A DNA stretch of 64,000 nucleotides from Hepsetus odoe (taxonomy: Eukaryota; Chordata; Actinopteri; Characiformes; Hepsetidae). The DNA lies in assembly GCA_017165825.1 (NCBI GenBank), contig CM029387.1, positions 19,635,444-19,699,443 on the forward strand. The letters run 5' to 3'. Below are positions 1 to 11,333 of this stretch, in pieces (position 1 is the first letter of the stretch; every line of letters starts with the position of its first letter). The position numbers were made by a program, and so were the translations under genes. The notes beneath the pieces are model-generated. The model was not told the origin of the DNA. It did not search any database and worked only from the letters and a program-made list of their open reading frames with translations.

Positions 1-1012
1 AAACCGGCAGCAGACTCTTGGTCTCCACACTGCCAGCTGGAGTCTGGATTGAACGGGGGAGGTTTCACGCAGCAAGACGGGACACAAGCGTAGGGTGCAG
101 TGCTACTTGCTCTGCACTTAAAACGAATGTGACCTTGACTGTGAGGCTGAAGGCATGCACTATGCAAGAGCTTACAGGGAGTCATTCTCACCTGCCATGT
201 ATGCACATCATCAGTTTAGGAGATTGACACTACAGAACAAGAATACAAAAGCAAACAATTATTTGTTTAAAAGAATATGCAGTTGAGTCAGTATGACAAC
301 AACCTAAACAATTCATCTAATGTATTCACCGGGTTGTCTTCCATGCTCTGGAACTAATGTTTTTGGACTAAAATTTCTACAAATTGGTTGTAGTAACACA
401 CTAATTGAGTTTATTGAAGTATTTAGGTTTCAGGTGCACCTGATTAAAACGCCAGTAAAACTCTGCAGGAGAACCGCTTCAAGCTTGTGCAATTAGAAAC
501 CAGTCTAGAACCAAAGTTACCTTTTTAAGTATTTGTTGTTTGGTCCACATATGTAATATGATCTTTGTAAAAGCATCGGTTTTCATTTTCACTGTGGTCA
601 CTAATGTGAGGAGTTTAAAACAAATAAGTGAAAGGACAATCTCAGAATACATTCCTTTATTAATTACTATCTATATGGCAGCAATATAAAATGATGAAGA
701 TGATAACAGGACAACTATGGGTTTCTCATATGTAATAGCAGACTTGCTGAGGTGGTTTTGAATGTTTCAAGCACACTGTACACAAATACAATGGATACAT
801 TTCCAATTAAACCTAATTTTATGGTGCTATAATATTTTGTTGTGAACAAAATATGCAATCCTATTTTTTTAACAACCACACAGATCATACTGGTGTCTTT
901 TGTGATTGCTGGCATTAAATACTACTGTAAAAATAATACAAAACATTAATTCAAAAGGTTTAATCAAATAATGTATTCTAAGTGACTCTCTAAAAGTCCC
1001 TGGCACTATCTA

Positions 1013-1486
1013 CACTAAATGTCCAAAAGTATTAAAACACCTTTTCTGATGAATAAATTCAGCAACTCTAGTTTTGCCAATTGCTGACACAGGCATTCAA
1101 GTGTGCAGACAGTGCTCAGATTGCAGAATCTACCTGGAAAAGAACTGGTGACAAAATGGGGCACTCTTGATCAGTCTCGTTAACCTACTCCTGAAAGCCA
1201 AGTGTAGTAGAGTGGAGCAGTTGAACTGTGCTCTCGGAAGTGATAGAGTTTCATCAAACACCTCTGAGATAAGTGAAATTTTTTTATCCAGAACTAATCC
1301 TCCAGCATCAGTACATGACCTCACTAATGCTCTCAGACCTGAAAGCAATCTGTTTCTCCCAGATAAAAACCCTTACAAGATGAGTGGAGGCTGTTACTGC
1401 AGCAAGGGCAAATAAATTTAGAACTAATACCTTTAATTTCAGAACATTAAAAGAGCAGGTGTTCAGTAACTTCTGGATGTGTAGTG
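1013..1486 (+). mobile_element. Internally deleted Tc1-like DNA transposon remnant
   Basis: The left end reads CACTAAATGTCCAAAAGTATT after a TA at 1011-1012. The right end near 1458-1486 (GAGCAGGTGTTCAG, then TGTGTAGTG) resembles the closing end of the common fish Tc1-like family that starts with a 'CCAAAAGTATT' repeat. Between them, 1293-1410 matches the C-terminal transposase coding region of that family (CTCACTAATGCTCT, then GTGGAGGCTGTTA), with stops and deletions. At about 0.47 kb against about 1.6 kb for an intact element it is non-autonomous. The family assignment is from memory of the repeat, not a search. Confidence 0.6.
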
Positions 1487-2223
1487 TGTATTCTTCGCTA
1501 GTTTGCTCAAAGGTCTTATACAAAGTATATAACAATGCACAATATTTTGAAGTCTGCTCTAGAGCTTAACAATTCTTTCTCATTTACAACTATGTATTGG
1601 TCTTGCTGCACCAATGGTCTTGCTGCACTTCAACTCTAAACTCTGTTCTGCACATTATGATGCTGCAGGGAGGCTGTGAAGTGCAATTACTAAGAAACAA
1701 CATGAAGGACATCAAACATGCTACAGGATCTAAACAAAGGTGTCAGGTTGAACACAGGCTTAAATGGATGTGGAAGTAAGGTAAGTCAGTTAAACTTGTA
1801 TCTATCAGTAGGATCTTAAATGAGATAGACATGTTGCAAAATCACAAAAGAATCATACAGGTTTTTAGCATACCTCATCTCACAAAAGAGATGCAAAGCA
1901 CATCCACATCTACATTACATTGTGGAAGGACCGATGAAAAGACTGCATGTAAACTATCAGTCCTTTGCATGAGATTGTCACTGCTTAGTTTGGTGCACCA
2001 CATATGCTGACTAAACGTCTATGGTGTCTCTAAAGTTGACTACACAACTCCTCTTGTCTGTATGTGGGGTGTGTGTGCGTGTGCGTGTGTGTTTGTGTGT
2101 GTTTAAGTGAGGGAAAGAGAAACATTACACATACACCATTACTGAAAGTTGTAGTTGATTTTAAAAGTCACACAAGACTATGAATGCAGAAAAAAGGTAA
2201 GGAGGCAGATGAGGTCAGAAAAG

Positions 2224-2233
2224 TGTGTGTATA

Positions 2234-2302
<69 letters not shown>

Positions 2303-2357
2303 GTGTGTGTGTGTGTATATCTATCTATCTATCTATCTATATATATATATATATATC
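2224..2357. repeat. Compound microsatellite (GT)(TA)n(GT)(TATC)n(TA)n
   Basis: More than 70 bases of TA alternation are followed by GT, five TATC units and more TA. Strongly AT-alternating tracts of this size can extrude cruciforms and are usually length-variable. The frames crossing it (YIYIYI) are not genes. Confidence 0.95.
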
Positions 2358-3212
2358 TCAATAGCAGAAGAAAGATTGAGAGTGCAGAGTGGTGGTGATG
2401 GAGAGAGTGGCCTCAGTGGACCTGGGCTGGCTGGTGGGTTGGAAATAGGCTATTCTTAGAGATGGGGAGGAGGTGGCTTGGTGGGGTGTGGTGCATACAA
2501 GGGGGTAAGAGAGAGAGACAGAAAGAGAGACACTATGGTGGACGTCACATTGACCCTGCGTGGGTGGCTTGGTTAGCACTGTGGGATTTGGGCTGGACGC
2601 GCTTGCACACCACACTGCCAAACTGCTGCGTCTAAAATAAAAATAAATCCCCATTTGAAAATAAAGGTTCCCATTTGCTCCAGTTTCCCTCATGGAGGGG
2701 AAGGTTCATAGTGTAACACGTGTCTCCATTGCATGATTTCCCTTGCACTGGATTAACGCAGTCAGACATGTGCTATCATACAAAAGCTGTGCTTTCACAT
2801 AGAAACTAAACTAAATTACTGCAGAAATACTGCACTCTATAAATATAAAGTATATCTCCTTGGATATATGGGTTTAGAAACAACCTCTAATTAATATAGT
2901 ATCTTGAAATGATGTGGAGGTTCTTTAAACAAAAAAGGTTTCTAAAAAGGTTCTTCACACTTGCAGATGTCATCTGAAAAATGATTCTTTAAAGAATGGT
3001 TAATTGAGTTCTTTAGGAGAGTGGCTCTTCTATATGGCATCACTAAAGAACCCTTTCTAGTACCTTTTTTTTTAAGAGCATACAGCTAACCAAACATCTA
3101 TATATGCACTGTACACTGGAGTAAAAAGACATATGCTCACTCACACACGCGCACACAAACTTGCTGCCAAGATAAGATATCAGGGCAGGAAATGTGAAAA
3201 GCAATGGGTTTT

Positions 3213-3218
3213 TTTATT
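3213..3218 (-). promoter_or_regulatory. Candidate polyadenylation signal AATAAA
   Basis: Read on the minus strand, AATAAA starts 8 bases after the TGA of the last exon. A GT-rich stretch (GTTTGTGTGCGCGTGTGTG) follows about 45 bases later near 3143-3161, as expected of a downstream GU-rich element. Cleavage would then fall around 3190-3200. A signal this close to the stop is unusual; a longer 3' UTR using a further signal is the alternative. Confidence 0.45.
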
Positions 3219-3226
3219 GCATCTGG

Positions 3227-3465
3227 TCAGCCTTCTCCTGCCTCTGACTCTTTCTTTTTCTCTTTGACCTTAACTGAGGGCTTTTTGGACACCTTAATTT
3301 TCTCTTTGCTTGGCTCAGCTGCAGCCTCTTTCTCTTTGACCAACTCTTTTTTCTTTTCTTTGGACTCTTTGGAGTCTTTGCTCGAGTCCTTCTTTGACTC
3401 TTTGTCCTTGTTCAGCTCCTTGGAGTCCTTCTTGCTCTCTTTCTCTTTCTTCTCTTTGGATGATT
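3227..3465 (-). CDS. Terminal coding exon, lysine-rich C-terminal tail and stop
   Basis: The acceptor is TTTCTGTTTACACAG ending at 3466. The exon opens with AA, completing a Glu codon with the G left by the exon ending at 50330, and then reads 78 codons to a TGA at 3229-3227. The tail is extremely charged: about 29 of 79 residues are Lys, mostly as KEK, SKDSKE and KKDS units, and it ends KEKKKESEAGEG. Such tails are usually disordered and occur in many unrelated nuclear and cytoskeletal proteins, so they do not identify the family. AATAAA lies 8 bases past the stop, so the 3' UTR could be very short. The opposite strand is also open (3204-3473) but its Phe/Ser/Leu-rich product is a shadow of this exon. 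The intron to the previous exon would be about 46.9 kb, so a missed small exon in between is possible. Confidence 0.72.
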
Positions 3466-4306
3466 CTGTGTAAACAGAAAGTAAAAGCATTGAATCATTG
3501 AATGCAGAAATAGTTTTTCTTCTAAAAAGTTTTGTATTTTAGTCATTAAATGTTCCTGCAATTTAAAGGGCTAATGACGTTTTCACATTGTGTGGGAATG
3601 AGTTAAATGTGTGACCTGGAAATAGACCTTGTGTGTGCAACTTTAGGATAACAGCAAGGTAATGCCCACCTGTTATCAGGTGCAGCCACACATAGAGGTC
3701 AGAGATAACAATGAAATTTGTACATTTAATCATTGTAGACAGACATTCAAAGCCTTGGTTCCATAAAACTCAAAGCCTTTGGTTCCATACGCTTATCACC
3801 CCACCCCCCAACACGCACACACACACACATTTAGACAGCATGTTTAGTGCAGTTGTCGGTCTGGGGCTGCATTAGGGCTGTAGTTTAATTAGACATATGT
3901 CTGCTGCCAGCTCCTGAGGGACAGGCTGTAGGTCTGACCCATCGTCTCATTCTCTATCTGTCTCATCGCAGCTCACTCCTCCTGGGGTCCAGAGAGGGGG
4001 GCATCTCTGGGCTCAGAGGCGCCAAGTGCGCAAGTGGGAGATTGAGGTTTGTCTCAAGGGGTTATGGGTGCCCTTTGGGGGATTATGGGTCAGTGCTGTC
4101 CAGTGCTGAAGGAAACAACATGACTAAGCTATTATTTATACACACTACTGTTCAAATATATGAAACAAAGTTTTAGAATTTCACCATAATGGAGAAAGCT
4201 GTATTACACTGACAATGGATAACAATATAAAGGACAACAGAGAATTGGTGCTCTAAAGTGCTGAGCACATTTCTAGGCATATATCTTTTAAGAGGAATAT
4301 ATATAT

Positions 4307-4367
4307 AATATAGATAAAACATATACTTTAACTATATATTAGTTCAAGTATATGTTTTATCTATATT
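4307..4367. repeat. 61-bp near-perfect palindrome (hairpin)
   Basis: Arms 4307-4328 and 4346-4367 are exact 22-bp reverse complements. The loop is itself palindromic (AACTA 4330-4334 against TAGTT 4340-4344), with a single T/C mismatch between the two blocks. The sequence is very AT-rich. It could be a minute inverted-repeat element, an RNA hairpin or a cruciform site; no TA target duplication distinguishes these. Confidence 0.85.
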
Positions 4368-5130
4368 GTTAATGTTGCAGTACCTTGAAGAACATATAGT
4401 GTTTATGTATAAATAATAGAAAAATATAACACAAACAAAATTATTAGTGATAATGCTTATGTATGGGTAGTATATGTATGTGTCTCTAACAGTCACAGCA
4501 GACAGACAGGAGCAATGTCTAACAGTGTGACAACAGCACCTGATGCATACACACCCACACTTGGCCCCTCTACAACAGCTGATGAAGTCACTGATAAAGT
4601 GAGGGGACAGGGTCATCCAGTCTAAATGGTCATCATTGACATGCAAATGGAAAAGGGAAAGGCTTGATAAACCTTCTGTTTCTGATTTCCTAAAGGACTT
4701 GGGACTGCTTTAATGGAAAAATTCTAAAAGAAAATTGTCAGCTTATTAAATAATTAAACTTAATGATTACATTTAAAAATCCAGTAGACTTGATTTAGCG
4801 TATTTAATACATTTGTAAAGATAATAGTATGACTTAGTTTCAAATCAAATGCTTTAGCTTAAATAGTATAAGCAGCTCAGTTGATTAGGCCTGCAGTTTA
4901 TATGACATAAAGGTTCTTATACTGATGATTTTAAAGACTACACTGTATGTGAATGCTACTACTAAACCTGTAACAAAGTTATATTATACTTATGCATCAC
5001 TGATTGCATATATAAAAATAAAGAAATAAGCAAGCCAATCTGATATTAAAAATGGAAATGGACCAATAACATTTATTCTGACTGCAAAACGGTAATACGA
5101 GAATAAGCTTCCAGTGCTTGTTAGATACAT

Positions 5131-5378
5131 CCATCCATCCATTATCTGCCGCTTGTCCCAGACGGGGTCGCGGGGGAGTGCTGGTGTCCAACCCAGCGCA
5201 CACAGGGCGAGGACGGGGGACGCACCCTGGACAGGTCGCCAGCCCATCGCAGGGAGGAGCGGGATGGGGACAGCACCTTGCTCAAGGGTACCTCAGGGCA
5301 ACCCATTGGGAAGGGGTTCGAACCCCTGATCCGCCGATCATGCGGCCAACACCCTAACCACTAGGCCACCGCTGCCCT
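5131..5378 (-). mobile_element. tRNA-headed SINE with (GGAT)n LINE-like tail
   Basis: Read on the minus strand it starts GGGCAGCGGTGGCC, has pol III A-box-like (TGGCCTAGTGGTTAGGG) and B-box-like (GGGTTCGAAC) motifs, a central TTGAGCAAGGTGC block, and ends with a CCGCTTGTCC-type tail and (GGAT)n. It is flanked by a perfect 13-bp target-site duplication, TTGTTAGATACAT, at 5118-5130 and 5379-5391, showing LINE-mediated retroposition. Exact duplication and good sequence suggest a fairly young insertion. Confidence 0.88.
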
Positions 5379-5406
5379 TTGTTAGATACATTAGCTACAT
5401 AACTCC

Positions 5407-5428
5407 AAAAAAAAAAAAAAAAAAAAAA
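5407..5428. repeat. Poly-A run
   Basis: An uninterrupted run of 22 A starts 29 bases past the SINE head (16 bases past its target duplication). It lies on the side opposite the SINE tail, so it is not that element's tail. Confidence 0.9.
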
Positions 5429-5913
5429 TTAAGCAAGCGCCAGACATCAGATATTTATTCACTGAGCAACTACATTTGGGGTAACTGAAGGAAATTTGAT
5501 ACGTTTTATGACCTAGTTCCCTTAAGCATTAATATAAAGGATAATGTTTATCAGTGAAAAAGTGTTAAAGATGCAAACTGATGAACTTCTAGGTGATTCA
5601 GTGTCATATAACATTCCAGTTCCCATGCAGCTCCCAAAGCAAAACAATGAGATACAAATAAAAAAAAAAAAATAGACACATGAAAAAAGCCACTTGGGCT
5701 AGCACAGCAAAATAACTTGTGTGATCTTTGCAGCAATAAAGCTGGAGTCTATATAAAAGCAGAAGAGGCTTATTGTGTGTAAAGAGCCTAGTTTCAGGAA
5801 CTCTGTTTCCATTCCTGACCCAGCAAGAGAGCCAACACCAATCACCAACCGCATGCACCCTCAGATCTTTTACAATTACACTTTTACACACAGCCTGTGT
5901 GAGCTGACTGAAC

Positions 5914-5948
5914 CTTTCTTTCTTTCTTTTTCTTTCTTTCTTTCTTTC
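5914..5948. repeat. (CTTT)n microsatellite
   Basis: About eight CTTT units with one interruption. The Lys/Arg/Glu frame on the minus strand (MCERKKERKRKKER) is an artefact of this repeat. Confidence 0.9.
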
Positions 5949-6721
5949 ACACATGCAAGCACACTAGTACTGGTAGACAACACACATTTTTAACCATATT
6001 TGCAGTCTTATATAAAATCAAGATCATGTTTTACTGCCATTAACCCAAAAACTGAAATTAAATAAATGTGTCCTGTATCCCCTCACCTTCAGAATGTGCT
6101 TTGGGTTCAAAGTGGCATTGGCTTGGTAAAGACCAATATGCATGTGTCTTCTGCAGTTCCTCAGTCACCACCATGAGGAAAGAAGGCCAGCAGTAAACAG
6201 GTTGATAACAGCGTCCGAGGACAATAAACATATCTCTGTTTCAAAGAGCTGATTTTCCGCTTGGCTGGCTATGTGTTAGAGTCGGCCAATGCCTCCAGTG
6301 GAGCTCAGAAGGCCATAGTCAAAACACACACACACAAACACACAGAGTGCCTGCATGGCCCTCTGGACTGCAACAATGCGGGAGGCTTCAGCACTTTTCC
6401 CACTGCTTTATAAATACTGCTTCTCCACTGGCCAATGTATGTGCGTATTTGTGTGTATTTCAGGCCCACTGTGACCAGTCATAAGCTAAAAGTGGAAACC
6501 ATGGGAACGGGTGCCATCAACAGTGAGGAGGTGTCACTGGTGTGCTGGCCTTATGTGTGTGAATGAATTAGACTACATTTACATTGCTGAGCTGAACAAG
6601 CATTAATAGAAAGGGACCTTGGGATAGAATAGATAAGCATCACAAAAGGGGCTTCGCAGCTCATCTGGTTTCAGCAAAATTTTCTTGATTTCTTAACTTT
6701 TAAGACTTCCTTCAGTAATAA

Positions 6722-6930
6722 AGGTGGCAGTGGTCTAGTGGTAGGGTACTTGCTTATGGACCTATAGCTCAAGAGATCCCAGGCTCGAATCCCACCTCTG
6801 GTACTACCACCACTGGGTCCCTGAGCAAGACCCTTAACCCTGATTTGCTCCAGGGGGGGACTGTCCCTGTAATTAGGACACGGAAGTCGCTATGGATAAG
6901 AGCGTCTGCTAAATGTCGCAAATGTAAATG
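6722..6930 (+). mobile_element. tRNA-headed SINE with GCGTCTGCTAAATG tail
   Basis: The head GGTGGCAGTGGTCTAGTGG and the B-box-like GGCTCGAATCCCACC are tRNA-like. A block with CACTGGGTCCCTGAGCAAG leads to the tail GGATAAGAGCGTCTGCTAAATG and ends in AATGTA repeats. That tail is the widespread teleost LINE/V-SINE type 3' end. The same family recurs at 55318-55517. Confidence 0.8.
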
Positions 6931-9359
6931 TAATAATGACAAAAAGCTAAATAAAATTGACTTTTCCAGTAACAGTCAACATTTGTATCACATCTGAAGG
7001 TTTTAACAGGAACTGTGATTACATATTTTAACCTGCTGTTGTGAAAAACAGATTTACCCTGTATCATATTTAAGGAATGCTACAAATCAAGATCTAAGCT
7101 TATGAATGATATCATAAAGGTATGTTTTACCCCACCCTAGTTTGTATACTCACATGTGCATTGTTACTATGGCTACCAATTTAAATATGCAAGTAAGAAG
7201 GCACGAAGCTGAACTAAGTATTTGTGCCTGTTGGGTATAGAAAGGAGTGAAAAAAAGGCCTTAATCCCAGTAAAGCTTCCAGTGAACCACTTCAAGCTAA
7301 TTATCACAAAGAGGACATCTGTTCTAGTGAATTTTTAAGTGCTCATCGACCAAACATCTCACTGTGATTATGACTTTGCCTATGTCTTGTAACAAACAAA
7401 GACAAAGGGCTTGGAGCTTAACACTATTCACTCTCCCTCAGACATCTGCACCCACCCACAGTCCCTCTATGTAGAGCATCCGTTGCGTTTAGGTACTCAG
7501 AGAGAAGTAAACATACGCTTTACACGTAAATTGCTTTTACAGTGACTTCTACTCTAAGACAGCCCATGCTGTTTAGCAAAGTGCAGTTGGGAAAAGCTTC
7601 CAGACAACATGAGAGCATGATAGCCCAAATGAAAAGTGGTCACATAGAACATTTATCTTAACATTTTCTTTTCTGCTGTTAAGAAAACCATGAAGATTAT
7701 TCATACAGGTGTTGATCTGTTAATTATCCAATTTATGTTTATATTTGATTCAGATATATACATTTTATTTAGTATGAAATATGGCAACTGAACTTAAATG
7801 TATCTTTCTAAGTCTTGTAATATGGATAATAGTAAATGGTGGTAAACTTTAAAAAATGTACTATGTTGCCTCACTGCTCTAAAAGTACATCTGACCTCAT
7901 TAATGAAATTTAAAAGTCACTTTAGAATATTCTCAAAACTACCATAAAACATGTCTCAGGCATCAGTAAGCATATTCAGAATAATTTATATGATGGCTTT
8001 TGTTGGGGCACTTTTTAGAAGCATTGAACATTTGAAATGCTCCTTTGAGAACAATTCTAACTCAATAGGTTTTTCTACAAACATGAAAATACTGAATGAT
8101 CTTGTTTACATAGTAACCAGTTAATCATACAGAACATTGAAAAAAACTGTGGTATTCCCCTTTAAAGCAAGCATCTAAAATATGTAATTGTCTTTGAATT
8201 ACCTAATTACATTTCATATCTGAGGCAGTGTTAGTAAGAGAGTCTCAAATTAATCACTGACAACTGAGTCACTCATTTCTGGGACTTCTCAAACCACATT
8301 ACCTCCACTTTTCTTTCAGGTTTAAGCTCCAACGAAATAAGAATAGACACACACACACACACCTCCTAAAGAGCACAGCATTCTCATGACGAAAGAAGTA
8401 GGGCTTTTAGAAATAATAGATGCTTGTTGACTCTTTCCAATGCTAGAGGAAAATAAGAACTTCCCAAGTAAGAGAGAACAACCATTACGTTACCAGTGGA
8501 GACTGGAGAAAGTGAGTAGAATAAGAAAGAAACTGGAGGGAATAAAAAAAAAAAAAACTTGGATAGAAGAATGGCAAAACTGTAAGGAACAGATTGTCTT
8601 TTAAGTTTCAGCTGTGCTATGAAAAAATACATCAGTTTTAGTCCTTAATTAGCTAGTTATTGATTCCAGTACATTCAACAATGTATCTTTTAATTTGCAC
8701 ACCTTTTTAACAGTACAGTATGTTTAAAGAACAATGATCAGCTTGCACTTATGACATACTGCCAAATCAAACCATCATCAGACTTGCAGAGAAAGCTCCA
8801 GTGACAACCACCAGGCTGCAAGGTGATGGAAATTCTAATTGCTTTGATTACATTATGACTGTAAACTGGTCGAAAAATCTTAATACATTAGCGCATAAAG
8901 TGGGAGAGAGCTGAAGAAACTTTTGCCAAGCTCTGGAAACATCTGCAGAGAATCGCCTCTCAAAAGATGCTGTGAAGTTGTGGTAAACTTAAAGAAAGTG
9001 CTGAGTAGATGTTACTCAAATTACAAAGCGTTGACTTAGGATTTAAACGCTTACAATGGTGATAGCGATATGAAAATGTATATAAAATAATGTAAAAATC
9101 ATATCAAATCAAACAAAGCTGAGTGGTGTGGTACGATATGCTGGGATGCTGCAAGGATACGATGACAGTACCTTAGGACTTAAGGAATTCCTGTATATAT
9201 TTTAAAATGTAAGAGTTTTAGATGTTTGTTTTCCACAGGGACATTTTTAAGTCTTCTTACATATTGCGACATTCAATAGCACAGCGCAACTCCTCTACTG
9301 GTTCAAGAATGAGTGAAGGACAACCTGAATCTCCTCTTGCTGACCATCTACTGTGTTTA

Positions 9360-9500
9360 CAAAGCCATTTGGGAAAATTCCCAGTTTTATTGGTCAATCT
9401 GCCGGATGCTCCTGTTGATCATGTGGGCGGTTCTGAGGGTCATTTCTCGGCAGATAGTAGCTCCGAACTGCTGAGTTGTGGTTTGCGTGTTTGGGCAAAC
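9360..9500. other. Candidate conserved non-coding element
   Basis: A unique, balanced-composition stretch (TTTGGGAAAATTCCCAG, GTCAATCTGCCGG, GATCATGTGGGCGG) stands out from the AT-rich and simple-repeat surroundings. GGGAAAATTCCC is a near-palindrome. An open frame crosses it on the plus strand but without splice or protein support. The call rests on composition only. Confidence 0.25.
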
Positions 9501-10172
9501 TTGGGGGTGGACAGGATGGAGGGAACGAAAGAAAAGAGGTCAGACAGAGAAAGAGAGAGAGAGAGAAAAAAAGTGAGAGGATAGCTTAGGATAGGAGCTA
9601 GGTTGTTGCAATGACTTGGTTTCTCAACACTATTCCTGACCATGGAATGCAAGCATGGGGAAGAGGAAGCTAGTGCTGATCCCTCTACATAGGTTGCCCA
9701 AATCTTCTTACCACTTGTACTTAACTCAAAAACAGCTTTTAACACACAAGCACACACACCTGCAAAACAAGTGTTTGCACAAACATTTAAACCAAAGAGA
9801 TAAAGAATGTGTATTAATGATGGGTACACAGAAGGCAAAAGGTAAAATCTTCCCTAGGAATGAACATATCCATGATCCACCCACACAAGCATTCTTTAAA
9901 GCAACTGTTGCAATGTATACCAAGCTTTTGTGAATGTCCCAATCCCACTTAAACTAATGAGAAAGTGACGAGCCAAAATACTAGAGATGTAGCAATAAAA
10001 GACATCAAATTGAATAGAATCAGACTGTGGCTAGTTAGTCAGCCTGGGGCAATCATATAGCTTGTGGATTTAGCATTCGATTAGGACTCTAAAAGGCAAA
10101 TCTTTCGTCTCACATATTGCACCCTTATAATGTTGAATACTCAAACTGAAATCAGGAACATTACCATCTTAA

Positions 10173-10318
10173 TGCTCCCCGGGCGCTTTCAATAGCTGCC
10201 CACTGCTGCACGGGTTTGAGTGTGCATGGGTTAAATGCAGAGGTCCAATTTCGTTGTGGTTCATGTGTGCTGTGCCATGACCTCGCAATGACAAGGGTTG
10301 TCACTTTCACTTTCACTT
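10173..10318 (+). mobile_element. 5'-truncated SINE (TTGTCACTTTCAC tail family)
   Basis: It contains the body and tail of the family seen intact at 14374: GGGCGCTTTCAATAGCTGCC, GGGTTAAATGCAGAGG, then CTCGCAATGACAAGGG and TCACTTTCACTTTCAC. The tRNA-like head is missing, as expected for 5' truncation. Confidence 0.75.
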
Positions 10319-10557
10319 AATGTTATGCTACACTGTTAACCCAGGTAGCTAGCACTGCTCAAACAGCTGAAGCTGGTGATAAACTGTATAAAGCTATTTT
10401 TTTAACTGGATTTCTCAGCTATATTTCTATAAATCTTGTCCTTAAAAAGAAGAGGCATTTGTAGGTAAAGTATAGGTCAATTAAATTAACCCTATAGCAA
10501 AGACAAACAGAAACACAGGCAGACTGACATAAAAAAAGAAAATAAGAAACGAATATA

Positions 10558-11112
10558 CAGTAGTGTGCAAAAGTTTTAGGCAGGTGTGGAAAAAATACTG
10601 TGAACAAAGAATGCTTTCAGAAATATAAATAATGATTGTTTATTTTGATCAATTTACAAAATGCAAAGTTAGAGAACAAAAGAAAAATGTAAATCAAATC
10701 AATATTTGGTGTTACAACTTTTTGCCTTCAAACCAGCATCAGTTCTTCTGGCCTCCACAGAGCCCTGATCTCAACATCATCCAGTGTGTCTGGATTACAT
10801 GAAGAGACAGAAGGATGTGAGGAAGCCTATCACAACCCTGATCTGTGGATAGTTCTCCAAGATATTTGGAACGACCTACCAGCCGAGTTCCTTCAAAAAC
10901 TGTGTGCAAGTGTACCTAGAAGAATTGATGCTGTTTTGAAGGCAAAGGGTGGTCACACCAAATATTGATTTGATTTAGATTTCTCTTTTGTTCATTCATT
11001 GCATTTTGTTGATTAATGAAAATAATTAACACTTCCCTTTTTTAAAGCATTCTTTGTTTACAGCATTTTTTCCCCACACCTGCCTAAAACTTTTGCACAC
11101 TTTTTTGTACTG
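10558..11112 (+). mobile_element. Non-autonomous Tc1-like transposon, copy 1
   Basis: It is flanked by TA at 10556-10557 and 11113-11114. The terminal inverted repeats start CAGTAGTGTGCAAAAG and end in the matching CTTTTGCACAC...GTACTG, and similarity of the two arms extends over about 120 bases. Inside are remnants of a DDE transposase C-terminus: TGGCCTCCACAGAGCCCTGA (the WPP.SPDLN block) near 10750 and a frame at 10860-10968 reading DIWNDLPAEFLQ and PRRIDAVLKAKGGHTKY. About 1 kb of the usual element is missing. Confidence 0.85.
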
Positions 11113-11290
11113 TATATATAGAATATAGAAAGAGAGAAAGAGAGAGAGAGGGGGTTCTGGCTGAAAGAAAGCCTAGTGCTGAGGAACTCTGCAGGGTGTG
11201 GTGCAAGTGTGATCATTCCCGTGGTCAGCAGAGATATTTTCTCTCTTCTTGTCTACGCCCTGGTACAAAACTTCTCTCCTTCACACACTC

Positions 11291-11333
11291 GCTCTCTCTC
11301 TCTCGCTCTCTCTCTCTCTCACACACACACACA
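11291..11333. repeat. (CT)n(CA)n microsatellite
   Basis: About 30 bases of CT followed by CA. Serine/leucine-rich frames here are artefacts. Confidence 0.9.

Larger units (their letters stand above)
1..3212. other. 3' flank of the gene, no coding content seen
   Basis: Beyond the polyadenylation signal this stretch holds a Tc1-like remnant (1013-1486), a GT-rich tract (about 2065-2105), a compound TA/GT/TATC microsatellite (2224-2357) and GA-rich DNA (2390-2540). The short frames here have no splice context or recognisable protein. I see nothing in 1-1010 or 2700-3200. Confidence 0.5.
3466..10557. other. Distal part of the giant intron
   Basis: No exon with convincing splice borders was seen. 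It contains a 61-bp palindrome (4307-4367), a SINE with target duplication (5118-5391), poly-A (5407-5428), a CTTT run (5914-5948), a second-type SINE (6722-6930), a partial SINE (10173-10318) and a few unique GC-balanced stretches (about 3900-4060, 6205-6300, 9360-9500) that might be conserved but carry no specific motif. The stretches 7000-8340 and 8640-9220 show nothing beyond AT-rich single-copy-looking sequence. Confidence 0.5.

Noticed and set aside
3204..3473. 89-codon plus-strand frame rich in Phe, Ser and Leu
   Set aside because: It is the complement of the lysine-rich minus-strand exon, which has a good acceptor and matching phase; this frame has neither.
5340..5378. Possible tRNA gene (A- and B-box-like motifs)
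   Set aside because: The motifs belong to SINE heads: the copies here and at 6722, 41041 and 55318 have SINE bodies and tails, two have clear target duplications, and no complete cloverleaf is present.
9222..9584. 120-codon frame as a gene
   Set aside because: The second half is GA-repeat translation (RERERERKK) and no splice or start context supports it.
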